The position numbers were made by a program, and so were the translations under genes. Below the pieces are notes generated by a model. That model saw nothing but the letters and a program-made list of their open reading frames with translations. It was not told where the DNA came from and did no database searches. A DNA stretch of 64,000 nt from Methanofastidiosum methylothiophilum (lineage in GTDB: Archaea > Methanobacteriota_B > Thermococci > Methanofastidiosales > Methanofastidiosaceae). The stretch is taken from assembly GCA_001587635.1 (NCBI GenBank), contig LNJE01000006.1, positions 32,006-96,005 of the forward strand, written 5' to 3'. Below, piece by piece: positions 47,183-56,607 of this stretch; the stretch's first letter is position 1; each line of letters opens with the position of its first letter.

Positions 47183-48682
47183 ATGAACCCTCTCCTTATT
47201 AATCCATTTCGAGAGGAGGCAAAAGAGTACCTTGGAATTAGTTTTGATGAAGTTTCACAAGAACTCTTAGATTTTGGAATCAACAAAATTAAAACTGAAG
47301 TTGAAGATACTAAGAATAGAAAATACCTCTTCCCTAACAGCCTTGACGAGTCAACTGATATCATTTCATTTTATCTTTTTTGCCAGGCCCTTTCTAAACG
47401 ACCCTTTTCCAGTGAAACAAGGCTATTCGCTTCAATCTGTTCAAAAATATATAAATCAAGATTAGCAGAAGAGCTGATAATTGAAAAGGACAACAAAGAA
47501 AAAAAAGAGGCGATCATTGAATNTGTAAGGGGAATAATAGACGTTATACCATTTCGCATACCTGATATTAACAGAATTCTTGAATATCGGGCAAAAAAAA
47601 GCAGAGGGATTGTTGAAGGAGAGCCATTTTTATTAATCAAAGAAATTGANCTTAGAATTACAGATGAAATAATTAAGGATCTAGAAAAACTTGGCTACAT
47701 CAGAATATCAGGGGAGTCAAGAGATCCAAGACTTTTTCCTGAATACTATTTTATTAAATGGACNGATGTTGAGACATTAGTACAATATACAGATAGCTAT
47801 CTCATTAACGGTTATATTTTAGTNAACAATAGCAAATTTCTAAATGCCTTCATGAAAAAAATGGAGCAGAGAATTTTAATCTACATCAAAAACACTGCAG
47901 AAAAGACAAAAGACCTAAAAGTTACAGTATATGATGAAATTTTCAAAGAAATATCTAAAATATCTGGTTCCTTATCTGAAATTGAAATACAATCAGAGGA
48001 ATTAAATCCTGAAGTGTACCCCCCTTGCGTGATTAAAGCATTGTCTGGTGTTGGGGCGGGGGATAGAAATTATGCAATCACCCTATTCTTATCTTCCTTT
48101 TTGTCATATTCGAGGATAATACCTTCAACTAGGATATTCTCAAAAAATGAAAAGCCATCTCTAAATGAAACACAAATTAATATTTTAATCAATGAAGTAA
48201 TTCCATTGATACTATCTGCTGCTAACAAATGTAACCCCCCCTTGCTAGAAGATCAACCCCAAGAAGAATTAAATATTTATTACCACCTCGGATTTGGTCT
48301 AGCCTATCCCACACTAGATAACTTTGGCAGGAGCAAATGGTATTTGCCTCCGGGGTGCGCAAAAATAAAAGAAAGCGCTCCAACGCTATGCGAGCCTGAC
48401 AGCTTTTGTAAGATGTATTTTTATGAAGTCACAAAAAAAGAAGTTTTTGAAACCCTTAAAGGCAATACACCTGGAGAAAAAATATTGCTTGCATTGAAGG
48501 ATCGGATGAGAACAATAGATGAAATAATAAAAAAGACGGGATTGCCTGAAGGGGAAGTAAAAAAACAACTCTTAGCATTTGTTAAAAATAAAACAGTGAC
48601 GGCTAGAAGAATCAATAATCCGTTCATGTACTACTTAAGAAAAAAACGAGCTTTAAAGAGAAAGGCCGATATTATTCCTTAG
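47183..48682 (+). CDS. priL: DNA primase large subunit PriL, 4Fe-4S
   Basis: The 499-residue regulatory subunit of archaeal-eukaryotic primase. The N-terminal domain begins NPLLINPFREEAKEYLGIS. The C-terminal Fe-S domain carries Cys282 (PPCVIKALSGVGAGDRNY), Cys392 (PPGCAKI), Cys403 and Cys409 (CEPDSFC), which is the full cluster set. The catalytic PriS gene is not in the window. Four to five Ns lie in the first half. It ends against the convergent roadblock gene with no gap. Confidence 0.94.
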   Translation: MNPLLINPFREEAKEYLGISFDEVSQELLDFGINKIKTEVEDTKNRKYLFPNSLDESTDIISFYLFCQALSKRPFSSETRLFASICSKIYKSRLAEELIIEKDNKEKKEAIIEXVRGIIDVIPFRIPDINRILEYRAKKSRGIVEGEPFLLIKEIXLRITDEIIKDLEKLGYIRISGESRDPRLFPEYYFIKWXDVETLVQYTDSYLINGYILXNNSKFLNAFMKKMEQRILIYIKNTAEKTKDLKVTVYDEIFKEISKISGSLSEIEIQSEELNPEVYPPCVIKALSGVGAGDRNYAITLFLSSFLSYSRIIPSTRIFSKNEKPSLNETQINILINEVIPLILSAANKCNPPLLEDQPQEELNIYYHLGFGLAYPTLDNFGRSKWYLPPGCAKIKESAPTLCEPDSFCKMYFYEVTKKEVFETLKGNTPGEKILLALKDRMRTIDEIIKKTGLPEGEVKKQLLAFVKNKTVTARRINNPFMYYLRKKRALKRKADIIP

Positions 48683-49093
48683 CTAGATGTCTAAGCCATT
48701 AATCTCTACAGGCCTATATGAGAACAGATCACTAAATTCAGTCTTCTCAATCAAACTAAGAATGTTATTTTTACTCCTTCCAACTTGTCTTAGCGTACTA
48801 AAAGAATCCATATCCTTTGTTCCAATAATTATAATTAAAAAATTCTCAGATAAGGGAATTGCTATAATTTTATTATTAGTGGTAATAACTGACAAAGCTT
48901 CAGGGAGTTTGTTTTCTATCCTCTTAGCAAGATCAATCACGCCCGACATTCTTGCAGCCAGATCTTGATTTTCATCGTTCTGCTCCCTAACAGCAATCAA
49001 AAGACCGTCCACACCCATTATAAAAACGTCTTTTATTTTGCTATTTTCTAGACTAAGATTTTTCAGGTGCTTAATCAGGATCTCTTCCCTCAT
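48683..49093 (-). CDS. Roadblock/LC7-like protein, second copy
   Basis: The 136-residue protein is a divergent roadblock domain: IKDVFIMGVDGLLIAVREQ, ARMSGVIDLAKRIENKL, EALSVITTNNKIIAIPLSENFLIIII, and a longer C-terminal tail than the copy at 16168. No GTPase gene is nearby. Divergent from the transporter gene at 49204. Confidence 0.7.
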   Translation of the reverse strand: MREEILIKHLKNLSLENSKIKDVFIMGVDGLLIAVREQNDENQDLAARMSGVIDLAKRIENKLPEALSVITTNNKIIAIPLSENFLIIIIGTKDMDSFSTLRQVGRSKNNILSLIEKTEFSDLFSYRPVEINGLDI

Positions 49094-49203
49094 CGGACCA
49101 CATATCTTTTTGTTATTTGTTACTTATAAATATATTTACAAAATCTATAGATAAATTTAAATCCTAATCTATATAAATTGCCCTATCCTAGTGGAGGCGC
49201 TTT

Positions 49204-50640
49204 ATGTCTGAAGAATACGAAGGCAGCGGGAATATAAACTTTAGAAGAGATCTGATTATCCTTATTGGATTCACAATTGGCATAGCTTTGCTTTTAGAAT
49301 ATGCTGGCCTTAATAGAAATCAAGTCATTGCAATTTCAATATTAACGGCAATGGTCGTGGGAACACTTCTGTTTTGGGGATTCAGGGTAGCTATTGCTTT
49401 TCTTGGAATATCAACGTTGTTGCTGTCACGGACGCTTGACATAGCGCATCTGATTGAATTTGCGTCACTTGAAGTAATTCTTTTCTTAGTTGGGATGATG
49501 ACGCTTGTTGGAATGTTGAAAGATGTTGGATTTTTTAGGTGGTTGATGATTAAAATAGTTAAACTTACTAACTTTGAAGCACATCTACTTTTAGTTATTT
49601 TTTGTCTATTATCCGCCGTTCTTGCAATGGCCATTGATGAAGTCACCTCTATTATTTTTGTTACTGCCGTTTTGTTAGAAATAACTGATTATTTTGATGT
49701 AAATCCTGTTCCTTATGTAATTTCATGTGTTATGGCAACTAATATTGGTAGCTCTGGTACTGTTTTGGGAAATCCAATTGGAATTTTAATAGCAATGAGA
49801 GGTAAACTCTCATTTGAAGATTTTATAGTATGGGCATTACCTGTAGCAATGATATCATTAATTGCCACCATCCTCATTGTTTTATTTTGGTATAGAAAAG
49901 ATGTGGCTCTATTTAAGTCGAAGATTAGATTAAAAATGAGAACAACAGAGAAATTAGCTTTTCAAGACGAATGGGAGTTTGTTCCTAACGTCAAAGAGTT
50001 CAAAATTGGTGTTGCGATATTTGTATCAACAATAGCCCTCATAGCCATGCACAAGAGACTTGAAACTTTATTTGACCTCCCCCATAATACCCTTCTTTTG
50101 GCTGCATCGTTGATTGGTGCGAGCATGGTAATGATGTGGAAAAGGACAAAAGCCAGAGAATATATTGAAAAGGATGTAGATTGGTGGTCATTAATATTTT
50201 TCATGATGCTTTTTGCTAATGCAGGTACCTTGAAATATACAGGTGCAACAGACATAATTGCTCTTAAAATTGCAGGGATTGCAAGTAGTCTCCCAGTTCT
50301 TACCACAATATTACTTTGGTTGGCATCTATAGGTTCTAGCGTACTTGATAATGTAGTGCTAGTTGCAGCATTTATCCCTGTAGTCGAAAGTTTTAATAAT
50401 CTTGGAATTAATACCTTTCCATTATGGTGGGCCCTTTTGTTTGGTGGATGTTACGGAGGTAACATCACTATGGTGGGGAGCACTGCAAATATTGTAGCTT
50501 TAGGTATATTAGAAAAGAGAAAGAAATACAGCATGAGATTTATGAAATGGTTAGGTATTGGGCTTATAGTTGGTGGAATCTCAACACTTATAGCCAACAT
50601 AATACTAGTGTTATTAATTCCATATATGCCAATAAGGTGA
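49204..50640 (+). CDS. ArsB/NhaD (ion transporter superfamily) membrane transporter
   Basis: A 478-residue protein with about eleven membrane segments. Two re-entrant, Ser/Gly/Asn-rich motifs mark the IT superfamily: ATNIGSSGTVLGNPIGILIAM (about 179-199) and GGCYGGNITMVGSTANIVALG (about 415-435). The ion is uncertain: sodium/proton exchange (NhaD) or arsenite (ArsB) are the main options, with dicarboxylate less likely. TATA-like CTATATAAATTG lies about 30 bases upstream and GTGGAGG precedes the ATG. A UspA gene follows four bases after the stop. Confidence 0.85.
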   Translation: MSEEYEGSGNINFRRDLIILIGFTIGIALLLEYAGLNRNQVIAISILTAMVVGTLLFWGFRVAIAFLGISTLLLSRTLDIAHLIEFASLEVILFLVGMMTLVGMLKDVGFFRWLMIKIVKLTNFEAHLLLVIFCLLSAVLAMAIDEVTSIIFVTAVLLEITDYFDVNPVPYVISCVMATNIGSSGTVLGNPIGILIAMRGKLSFEDFIVWALPVAMISLIATILIVLFWYRKDVALFKSKIRLKMRTTEKLAFQDEWEFVPNVKEFKIGVAIFVSTIALIAMHKRLETLFDLPHNTLLLAASLIGASMVMMWKRTKAREYIEKDVDWWSLIFFMMLFANAGTLKYTGATDIIALKIAGIASSLPVLTTILLWLASIGSSVLDNVVLVAAFIPVVESFNNLGINTFPLWWALLFGGCYGGNITMVGSTANIVALGILEKRKKYSMRFMKWLGIGLIVGGISTLIANIILVLLIPYMPIR

Positions 50641-50644
50641 TAAT

Positions 50645-51124
50645 ATGAAAATATTAATGTGTACCGATGGCTCTTTTTATTCTGACAACGCTTTAGCCTA
50701 TGGGGCACGACTTTTTTGCAATTCTAAGGACCATGAGGTAGTTATACTATATGTTATGCCAGAAGTTCATGAAGAATTCAAATTTTATGAAAGAAAGTTT
50801 AACGAGGAAGTAAAAAAATTTAAAGAAGTCAAACTGAAAAATGTTGAAACAGTTGATGATCTTAAAAATATTAAATCGACTGATCTCAGCATCAAAATAC
50901 TTGAAAATGCTTACAAACTTTTGATGAAATTTGGTTTTGAATCAAAAACAAAGGCTAGAATAGGCAACGCAGCACATGAAATCCTAGCCGAGGCCGATGA
51001 AGGAGGATTCGATTTAATAATTATGGGCCAATATGGATTTTCTAAGGCAAAAAAATCAGCCCTAGGAAAAGTTGCTTCTGTTGTTGTAACAAATAGCAAG
51101 ATTCCAATCCTTATAGTTAAATAA
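50645..51124 (+). CDS. Universal stress protein UspA family
   Basis: The 159-residue protein starts MKILMCTDGSFYSDNALAYGARL and has the ATP-binding GxxGxxxxS/T pattern near the end (MGQYGFSKAKKSALGKVASVV). It also has KTKARIGNAAHEILAEADEGGFDLIIMG, typical of ATP-binding UspA proteins. It follows the ArsB/NhaD gene by four bases with AAGGTGAT, so it may regulate that transporter. Confidence 0.92.
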   Translation: MKILMCTDGSFYSDNALAYGARLFCNSKDHEVVILYVMPEVHEEFKFYERKFNEEVKKFKEVKLKNVETVDDLKNIKSTDLSIKILENAYKLLMKFGFESKTKARIGNAAHEILAEADEGGFDLIIMGQYGFSKAKKSALGKVASVVVTNSKIPILIVK

Positions 51125-51676
51125 TTATTTATTTTTATTTAAATCATAATAGTATTTAATCTTCGCACTGTGCTCAATTACAGTGGTGTGAACATACGCT
51201 TCTTTTAAAATTTTCCCAGTTGCAAAAGTACCATGAGCTTTGACTATACACCCTTTGTAGTTTTCAAGAACCCTAGCCGTGTTTTCTGCCAATTCTTTAG
51301 TCCCCATACCCCCTGTAACTATAGGTATTTCATTGAAAAATAGTTTTCCTTCAGAATCATAGGGTTTGATTGAAGTATCATTCAAAAGGGATTCTACAAC
51401 TGCAAACGGGCAGTGGGCGTGTATTATTGCAAGGGCTGGAGTTTTTTTATAGATCTCTCTATGAACAATAGTTTCACTTGACGCTATGAGGTCAAGAGAG
51501 GAGTGCTTGTAAAGGTCAACAGTAACGACAGAATCCTCTGTTATCTCATCTAGCATACTGCCACTCCTTGTAATCGTAATACTATCCCCTGCCCTGACAC
51601 TTATATTCCCAAAATTGGAGCTTAAATAACCCCCCTCTACAAGTTTCTTACCGAACTTAGCTATTTCTTTCCACAT
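51125..51676 (-). CDS. Class II aldolase/adducin-family protein (FucA-like)
   Basis: The 183-residue protein shows GNISVRAGDSITITRSG, the active-site Glu in SSETIVHREIY and zinc-binding histidines in IIHAHCPFAV and KAHGTFATG, matching FucA-like aldolases. The substrate may be L-fuculose-1-phosphate, a ribulose phosphate or a methylthioribulose phosphate; only the fold is clear. MtnA of the same kind of sugar-phosphate chemistry is encoded at 57937. It ends against UspA with no gap. Confidence 0.83.
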   Translation of the reverse strand: MWKEIAKFGKKLVEGGYLSSNFGNISVRAGDSITITRSGSMLDEITEDSVVTVDLYKHSSLDLIASSETIVHREIYKKTPALAIIHAHCPFAVVESLLNDTSIKPYDSEGKLFFNEIPIVTGGMGTKELAENTARVLENYKGCIVKAHGTFATGKILKEAYVHTTVIEHSAKIKYYYDLNKNK

Positions 51677-52159
51677 AACAATCCCTTCTTGCTCTCCACT
51701 TCCAATGACCCAAGTTTTTCCTATAGTTGGAGATACATTATTTATTTGTATTTTAAGCCATTCTGCCTTTTTTTGTCTAAGTCAATTTCTAGAAGTTTTT
51801 TTGCATAGAGCAAATAAATCCTTTTTTAAATTAAATTATGTTACTTTAAGAAGTTTTCTTTTTATATGTTTCAGAATTTCCTATTTATATTGGGATTTTC
51901 GCAAATTTAAAGCAAATATATAAAAGTGCCTCCAAAAATTGAGATTAGGTAAGACACAGTAATATAAGTTAAGGTCCATTCCCTCTAGACTTTATGTTTA
52001 ATGTAGGCGTATCGCTATGCTTTGATATATCTAAAATAATGGGGAACGATCAATTTATTTTGATGTAACTCTAACAAATAAGACGGGGAAACTACATGTC
52101 GGCAGTATATAAACTAAAGGCGCTACCATTAAAGTCTATTTTCTTAGGGAGGAGGATTA
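51677..52159 (+). other. Gene-free 480-base region with two TATA-like boxes
   Basis: No supported ORF. AGTATATAAAC at 52104-52114 fits a promoter for the response-regulator gene, and GGGAGGAGG precedes its ATG. A second strong box, AAATATATAAAAG at 51914-51926, lies about 190 bases earlier with no coding frame after it, so a short non-coding transcript is possible. Confidence 0.45.
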
Positions 52160-53500
52160 ATGGAAAAGAATGAGTTTAGTATACTTGTAGTCGATGATGA
52201 AGAGGATATAAGGGAAAATCTGAAAATCATCTTAGAGGCCGAAGGGTATAATATATTCGATGCAGATAGCGGTGAAGAGGCCATCAAAATACTCCAGAAC
52301 ACCAAAATAGATTTAGTACTCCTTGACCTCAAAATGAAGGGCATGTCTGGCGAAGAAACGTTGAGGAAAATAAAGGAACTAAATAGTGAGACAATGGTTA
52401 TAATCTTAACTGGATATGCGACGCTTGATTCTTCCCTTGAAGCTATTAAATATGGCGCATATGATTACATTAGAAAACCAGTTAGTATAAACGAAATAAA
52501 ACGTATAGTCTTTAAAGCGTTTGATAGATGGAAGCTGACAATGCTTGTCAAACACTACAATAATGAACTTAAGCAAAGATATGTTAAAAGAAATAAGGAA
52601 GTGCTTTCAGTTATCACCCTGTCAGAAAGATTAAGGGATGTCGATTCTCTTGAAAAAGGGGCAAAGCTTGTCGTCGATACAATCTATGAGGTCATTGAAT
52701 TTGACAAAGTCGTTTTTTACGCTGTCAATCATGAAATCCCAACTGTTCTCAATCAAAGAGGATTTGATTCTAAAAAGTCAAAAAAATTAATTGACATCTA
52801 CGACAATTACAAAAACAATAACTTTAGCCCATCTAAGGATAATAATTTCTTTTCACCAATATTCTTTGAAAAGGACATAATAGGTGCACTCTATGTTGAA
52901 AAGTTGAGCACTCCGCTTGAAAAAGAAGATGAAAATCTCATCACCTTGATATCTGGAGAAATCACCCCCTTTCTTCTGAAGTTCAAATACAATATTGTTA
53001 CAAACGGAGAAGACGAAGCGCCGTTCCCGATTAAGTATGAAATACCTTCCGGCAGATCATTTATAGTATATGAGAACAAATATGAAAAAAGCTTTGAAAT
53101 CTTTAAAGATCTAGTAACACACAATATACCTGGACTTGCTATAACTAGGACCCCGCCCGAATCTTTGAGGATAATTTATGACCTTGAAAAGACACCATTC
53201 ATTTGGTTATCGAAAATCGAAGGCCCGAATACAGTTTCTCCAATATATATAAACAGTATAATGAATTTAATAAAAGACTTTATCGACAATGGAAAAGAAT
53301 CAGTTATTATTTTAGAGGGGCTTGAATACATAATATCCCAAAATAGTTTTGATATAGCCATAAAATTCATACAAGCTTTACGAGATTTGATTTTAATTGA
53401 AAACTCACGCTTGATCATTCCATTGAACAAGGACATGTTCAACCAAAAAGAGATTACACAGATTGAGAAAGAACTAGATGTTTTAAAGCTGAAAAATTAA
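52160..53500 (+). CDS. Receiver-GAF-like-DUF835 signalling protein
   Basis: The 446-residue protein has an N-terminal response-regulator receiver (VVDDEED; phospho-acceptor Asp56 in VLLDLKM; Thr84; Lys106 in IRKPVS). A middle segment (about 150-280) resembles a GAF domain (LEKGAKLVVDTIYEVIEFDKVVFYA), and the C-terminal DUF835 (about 300-446, FIVYENKYEKSFEIFKDLV) is known from archaeal signalling proteins. There is no DNA-binding domain or histidine kinase, and no kinase gene is adjacent, so it is an orphan regulator. Confidence 0.85.
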   Translation: MEKNEFSILVVDDEEDIRENLKIILEAEGYNIFDADSGEEAIKILQNTKIDLVLLDLKMKGMSGEETLRKIKELNSETMVIILTGYATLDSSLEAIKYGAYDYIRKPVSINEIKRIVFKAFDRWKLTMLVKHYNNELKQRYVKRNKEVLSVITLSERLRDVDSLEKGAKLVVDTIYEVIEFDKVVFYAVNHEIPTVLNQRGFDSKKSKKLIDIYDNYKNNNFSPSKDNNFFSPIFFEKDIIGALYVEKLSTPLEKEDENLITLISGEITPFLLKFKYNIVTNGEDEAPFPIKYEIPSGRSFIVYENKYEKSFEIFKDLVTHNIPGLAITRTPPESLRIIYDLEKTPFIWLSKIEGPNTVSPIYINSIMNLIKDFIDNGKESVIILEGLEYIISQNSFDIAIKFIQALRDLILIENSRLIIPLNKDMFNQKEITQIEKELDVLKLKN

Positions 53501-53561
53501 GAATATCGCATAATATAGCCAAATCTTTTTAAATCTTCTGTAATTATTAGCCTTGATTCAA

Positions 53562-53870
53562 ATGGCTAACAATTTAAGTGATGAAGCTCTTAGAAGGGAG
53601 CTATTGAAACTCATTGAAGAAACAAGATCCCAAATACCAAATAGGTCCGAAATGAGGGAAGCAATTGTTGCTAGATCCTTTATTGTATTTGCTTTAGGAT
53701 GTTTTACTGGGATTGAGATGTATACGATTAATCTTTTCTTGACTTCTAGACTGGAGGTTAGTCTACTGTTCCTAGGCTTATTCTTTGCATTAGGATTTTT
53801 AATTGGGATGTTTGTAGAAAAAATAGATTTATTAAAAATAAAATCTAAATATCGTCATTTTGATTATTGA
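53562..53870 (+). CDS. Small membrane protein, two segments
   Basis: The 102-residue protein has a charged N-terminal helix (NNLSDEALRRELLKLIEETRS) and two hydrophobic segments (about 42-60, 67-88). The family is not recognised. The ATG at 53562 is preferred over an in-frame TTG three codons upstream. Its last seven bases overlap the convergent secD gene. Confidence 0.68.
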   Translation: MANNLSDEALRRELLKLIEETRSQIPNRSEMREAIVARSFIVFALGCFTGIEMYTINLFLTSRLEVSLLFLGLFFALGFLIGMFVEKIDLLKIKSKYRHFDY

Positions 53871-55435
53871 TTCTTCAATAATATTTTTGCTATACTTCCA
53901 TACGCAGGTCTTGTGATTGTTAATCCTATTAAGAGCCCTATTATAGTGGTCACTGCAAACCCTCTAAGCATACCAAGACTTAGATATGCAAGTGGCGCCA
54001 TAGCACCTATTGTGGTAAAGGCAGAAGTGAATATGATGAAGAAAGCCTGTTCAACCCTCTTCGTTATACTCTTTCTCTTTCTCTTTTCTCCACCCTTTTC
54101 CATCAGAGATTCATCTGTAATAACTATCTGGTGATCCACTCCAGTTCCTATTGCAGCTATAATACCTGCCATCGAAGCAAGGTCAAGTGTCCAGTGTATA
54201 ATTGACGCAATACCTAATATTATGGTAATCTCTGAAATAGATATCATGATTATTGGTATGGAGATGTAGAGTTTTCTGTATCGTATAAAAACAATTGCTG
54301 CAACTGCGATGAGTGCTGCAGCCCCTGCAAGCAGTATCTGTTTAATAAACTCTGAACCTAGTGTCGGTGAGATAAAGCTCTTTCCTACGATTTTTGTTGC
54401 AACTGGAAGTGCTCCTGACTGAAGGATTATCTTTAACGCTGAAGTTTCTTGAATGGCCTCGCTTTGAGATGGTGATGTACCCTGGATTACATAAGAAGGC
54501 GTGGCTGAAGCCTCCCCAGTAGCAAGATTTTCAGAAAGTATGGGGGAGTTCATTAGACCAACAACTCTATTGAAATATGCCCCCTGGCTCTCATTTTTTC
54601 CTATAACTTCTCTTTCAACTTTAAAGCCCATCTTTTCAACTTGATTGAAGATGTCCTTCCCAACCTCAGCTTCTGTTGCAAGAATTATTACCCTATCCTT
54701 TTTCCCAACGTAGCTCTTTAGAAGTGACGGGATTTCCTGGCCATTATTAAAGCCCATTAATTTAATGTCATCCCCAATCCTCTTTTCAATTGAGAATTTA
54801 TTTTGTATCTGGGGTATTGAGATATTTGCATCAATCCCTGATAAATTTAAATCTGAGGGCAATCCAGAAAGCGACTTGTACATGACGTTATCCATCAATA
54901 TAATTGAGTTCGTAGGCCTATCAAGGAACATATCGACAGGGTATCCACCTTTTCCTTTTGCAACTAAAGCAAATGTTTGTCCAGCTTCCTTTGTAATTGT
55001 AAAGGGGACATGCCAGCTTATCCCTTCATACGATGATTTTCTTATTTCAGGGGGGTCTACCCTTACAATATCTGATCCCCTAACAGCAACTACGCCATCA
55101 ATCCTTGCTTCATAAACACCCTGCTCTTGGAGGATTTTTATAACACTAGCTTCCTTCTCAGCTGAGGTTCCAGAAACCTCAACCATTATGTTCGAATCCC
55201 CCCANGGCCTAACATTAACATCAGAGATACCAAGCCTGTTTAATCTTAACTCTAGCCTTGTCACTGCATCTTCCATTACGCTAGGGGTAACGGCCCTATC
55301 NAGTTCTAGTGTGACAAGCGTTCCACCTTCAAGATCAAGACCTGTGGATATACCATTAAAGTAAATTGTGANNNCNGATAGCAGGACTGCAATAATTAGT
55401 ATCAAAACTTTGCCNTTTTTTAGAATTTTACTCAT
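53864..55435 (-). CDS. secD: Preprotein translocase subunit SecD
   Basis: The 523-residue protein has one N-terminal membrane segment, a large external P1 domain (GLDLEGGTLVTLE motif near the start), and a C-terminal bundle with the RND-like family block (AAIGTGVDHQIVITDESL, then AFFIIFTSAFTTIGAMAPL). It works with SecF to drive protein export using the proton gradient. Its start overlaps the secF stop by four bases. Several Ns lie near its N-terminus. Confidence 0.93.
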   Translation of the reverse strand: MSKILKXGKVLILIIAVLLXXXTIYFNGISTGLDLEGGTLVTLEXDRAVTPSVMEDAVTRLELRLNRLGISDVNVRXWGDSNIMVEVSGTSAEKEASVIKILQEQGVYEARIDGVVAVRGSDIVRVDPPEIRKSSYEGISWHVPFTITKEAGQTFALVAKGKGGYPVDMFLDRPTNSIILMDNVMYKSLSGLPSDLNLSGIDANISIPQIQNKFSIEKRIGDDIKLMGFNNGQEIPSLLKSYVGKKDRVIILATEAEVGKDIFNQVEKMGFKVEREVIGKNESQGAYFNRVVGLMNSPILSENLATGEASATPSYVIQGTSPSQSEAIQETSALKIILQSGALPVATKIVGKSFISPTLGSEFIKQILLAGAAALIAVAAIVFIRYRKLYISIPIIMISISEITIILGIASIIHWTLDLASMAGIIAAIGTGVDHQIVITDESLMEKGGEKRKRKSITKRVEQAFFIIFTSAFTTIGAMAPLAYLSLGMLRGFAVTTIIGLLIGLTITRPAYGSIAKILLKNQ

Positions 55436-56304
55436 TTAGATCGCACCCCTTCTTTTCTCAATACATACCACTTCAANACNCCTGCATTGAAAATCCAGGT
55501 CATGATTAGGTCTCCAATCAGACCAAATATTAAAACGATTGCAATGCCNTCTATAACTTCTGAAGTAGAAAATATGTAAAGAGCGGATAAGGCAGCAAGA
55601 GTTGTAAGGGTCATCATAAGCCCTGTTCTAAGCGCATTTCTTATGCTTTCATCTATGCTGTCCCCTTTTTCTTTAAGCACCCTTGCAGTGAGAAGGATAT
55701 CTGTGTCCACAGAATAACCAATCAACATTAAAATAGCAGCGATAGTGTANCTTGATAGGTGAATCCCTGCAACTGACATAAATCCAAGAGCAACTAACAT
55801 ATCTGAAAATGCTACAAAGACAATTGTAGCTGCCGGCACAGGAACTCTAAAAGCTANAAACACTATTATTCCCATCAATAAAAATGCAAATAAAATGGCT
55901 TTCATGCCTTGCTGTAAAAAGGATTCACCAAGNGAAGGACCAATATGCTCTACACTNANTTCAACATTGGGGTACCTCTGGTTTAATAAACTAATCAACT
56001 GTGTAGAATCAACATCAGGCCCAGTTTCCACAATGAANCCCTCGCCAAGCGGGCTGAAAATCGATCGCACTTTTANTGCTGGATCCCCCAAACTCGTTAC
56101 AAGGTAATTCTCAAGCTCAGGGGTGTACTTAACGCCCTGAACAGTTGCAAGNGTTCCACCTCTTAGATCAATCCCATAATTTATGCCAAGAGTNGCAACA
56201 GCCACAGNAGACATTAAGACTAAAATNATCGGNAATATTATTAATTTCTTATAGTCATATTTTGTAACATCAATCAATTCAAAAATTCTTCCAAATACTC
56301 CCAT
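55432..56304 (-). CDS. secF: Preprotein translocase subunit SecF
   Basis: The 290-residue protein has the GIDLRGG motif, the LIGYSVDTDILLTARVLKE segment with the conserved Asp pair, and TLTTLAALSAL. Six membrane segments are expected. Transcribed before secD, and the two overlap by four bases. A GGGAGG Shine-Dalgarno element sits upstream of the ATG at 56304. Ns affect several residues, mostly in third codon positions. Confidence 0.92.
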   Translation of the reverse strand: MGVFGRIFELIDVTKYDYKKLIIXPXILVLMSXVAVXTLGINYGIDLRGGXLATVQGVKYTPELENYLVTSLGDPAXKVRSIFSPLGEXFIVETGPDVDSTQLISLLNQRYPNVEXSVEHIGPXLGESFLQQGMKAILFAFLLMGIIVFXAFRVPVPAATIVFVAFSDMLVALGFMSVAGIHLSXYTIAAILMLIGYSVDTDILLTARVLKEKGDSIDESIRNALRTGLMMTLTTLAALSALYIFSTSEVIXGIAIVLIFGLIGDLIMTWIFNAXXLKWYVLRKEGVRSK

Positions 56305-56355
56305 AAGCCCCCTCCCAAAGAAAACTCTTAAGAACTATTTAAATAACTTTGTATC

Positions 56356-56607
56356 ATGCAATATGGGAAAATTATTTCCATTGGATTTATATTAATCCTA
56401 GTAGGGCTTGTTATCACAATTTCTGGAACTTTTTTGTCACTACTAAAGGGCGATGAAACTAGTAGGATTGAAACAGGAGGGGTCATTTTAATAGGGCCGA
56501 TACCGATAATTTTTGGCAATTCCAAACACCTTATATTAATATCAATTGCAGGTGCCTTGGTGCTTATGATATCCTATTTTTTGATAGCAAGAGGTGAAGT
56601 GATATGA
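56356..56607 (+). CDS. DUF131 (TIGR00304) archaeal membrane protein
   Basis: The 83-residue protein has two membrane segments and the family motif ETGGVILIGPIPIIFG between them. The family is small and of unknown function, found in many euryarchaea. Its TGA overlaps the ATG of trmI (ATGA), so the two are co-translated. It is divergent from secF over about 50 bases. Confidence 0.85.
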   Translation: MQYGKIISIGFILILVGLVITISGTFLSLLKGDETSRIETGGVILIGPIPIIFGNSKHLILISIAGALVLMISYFLIARGEVI

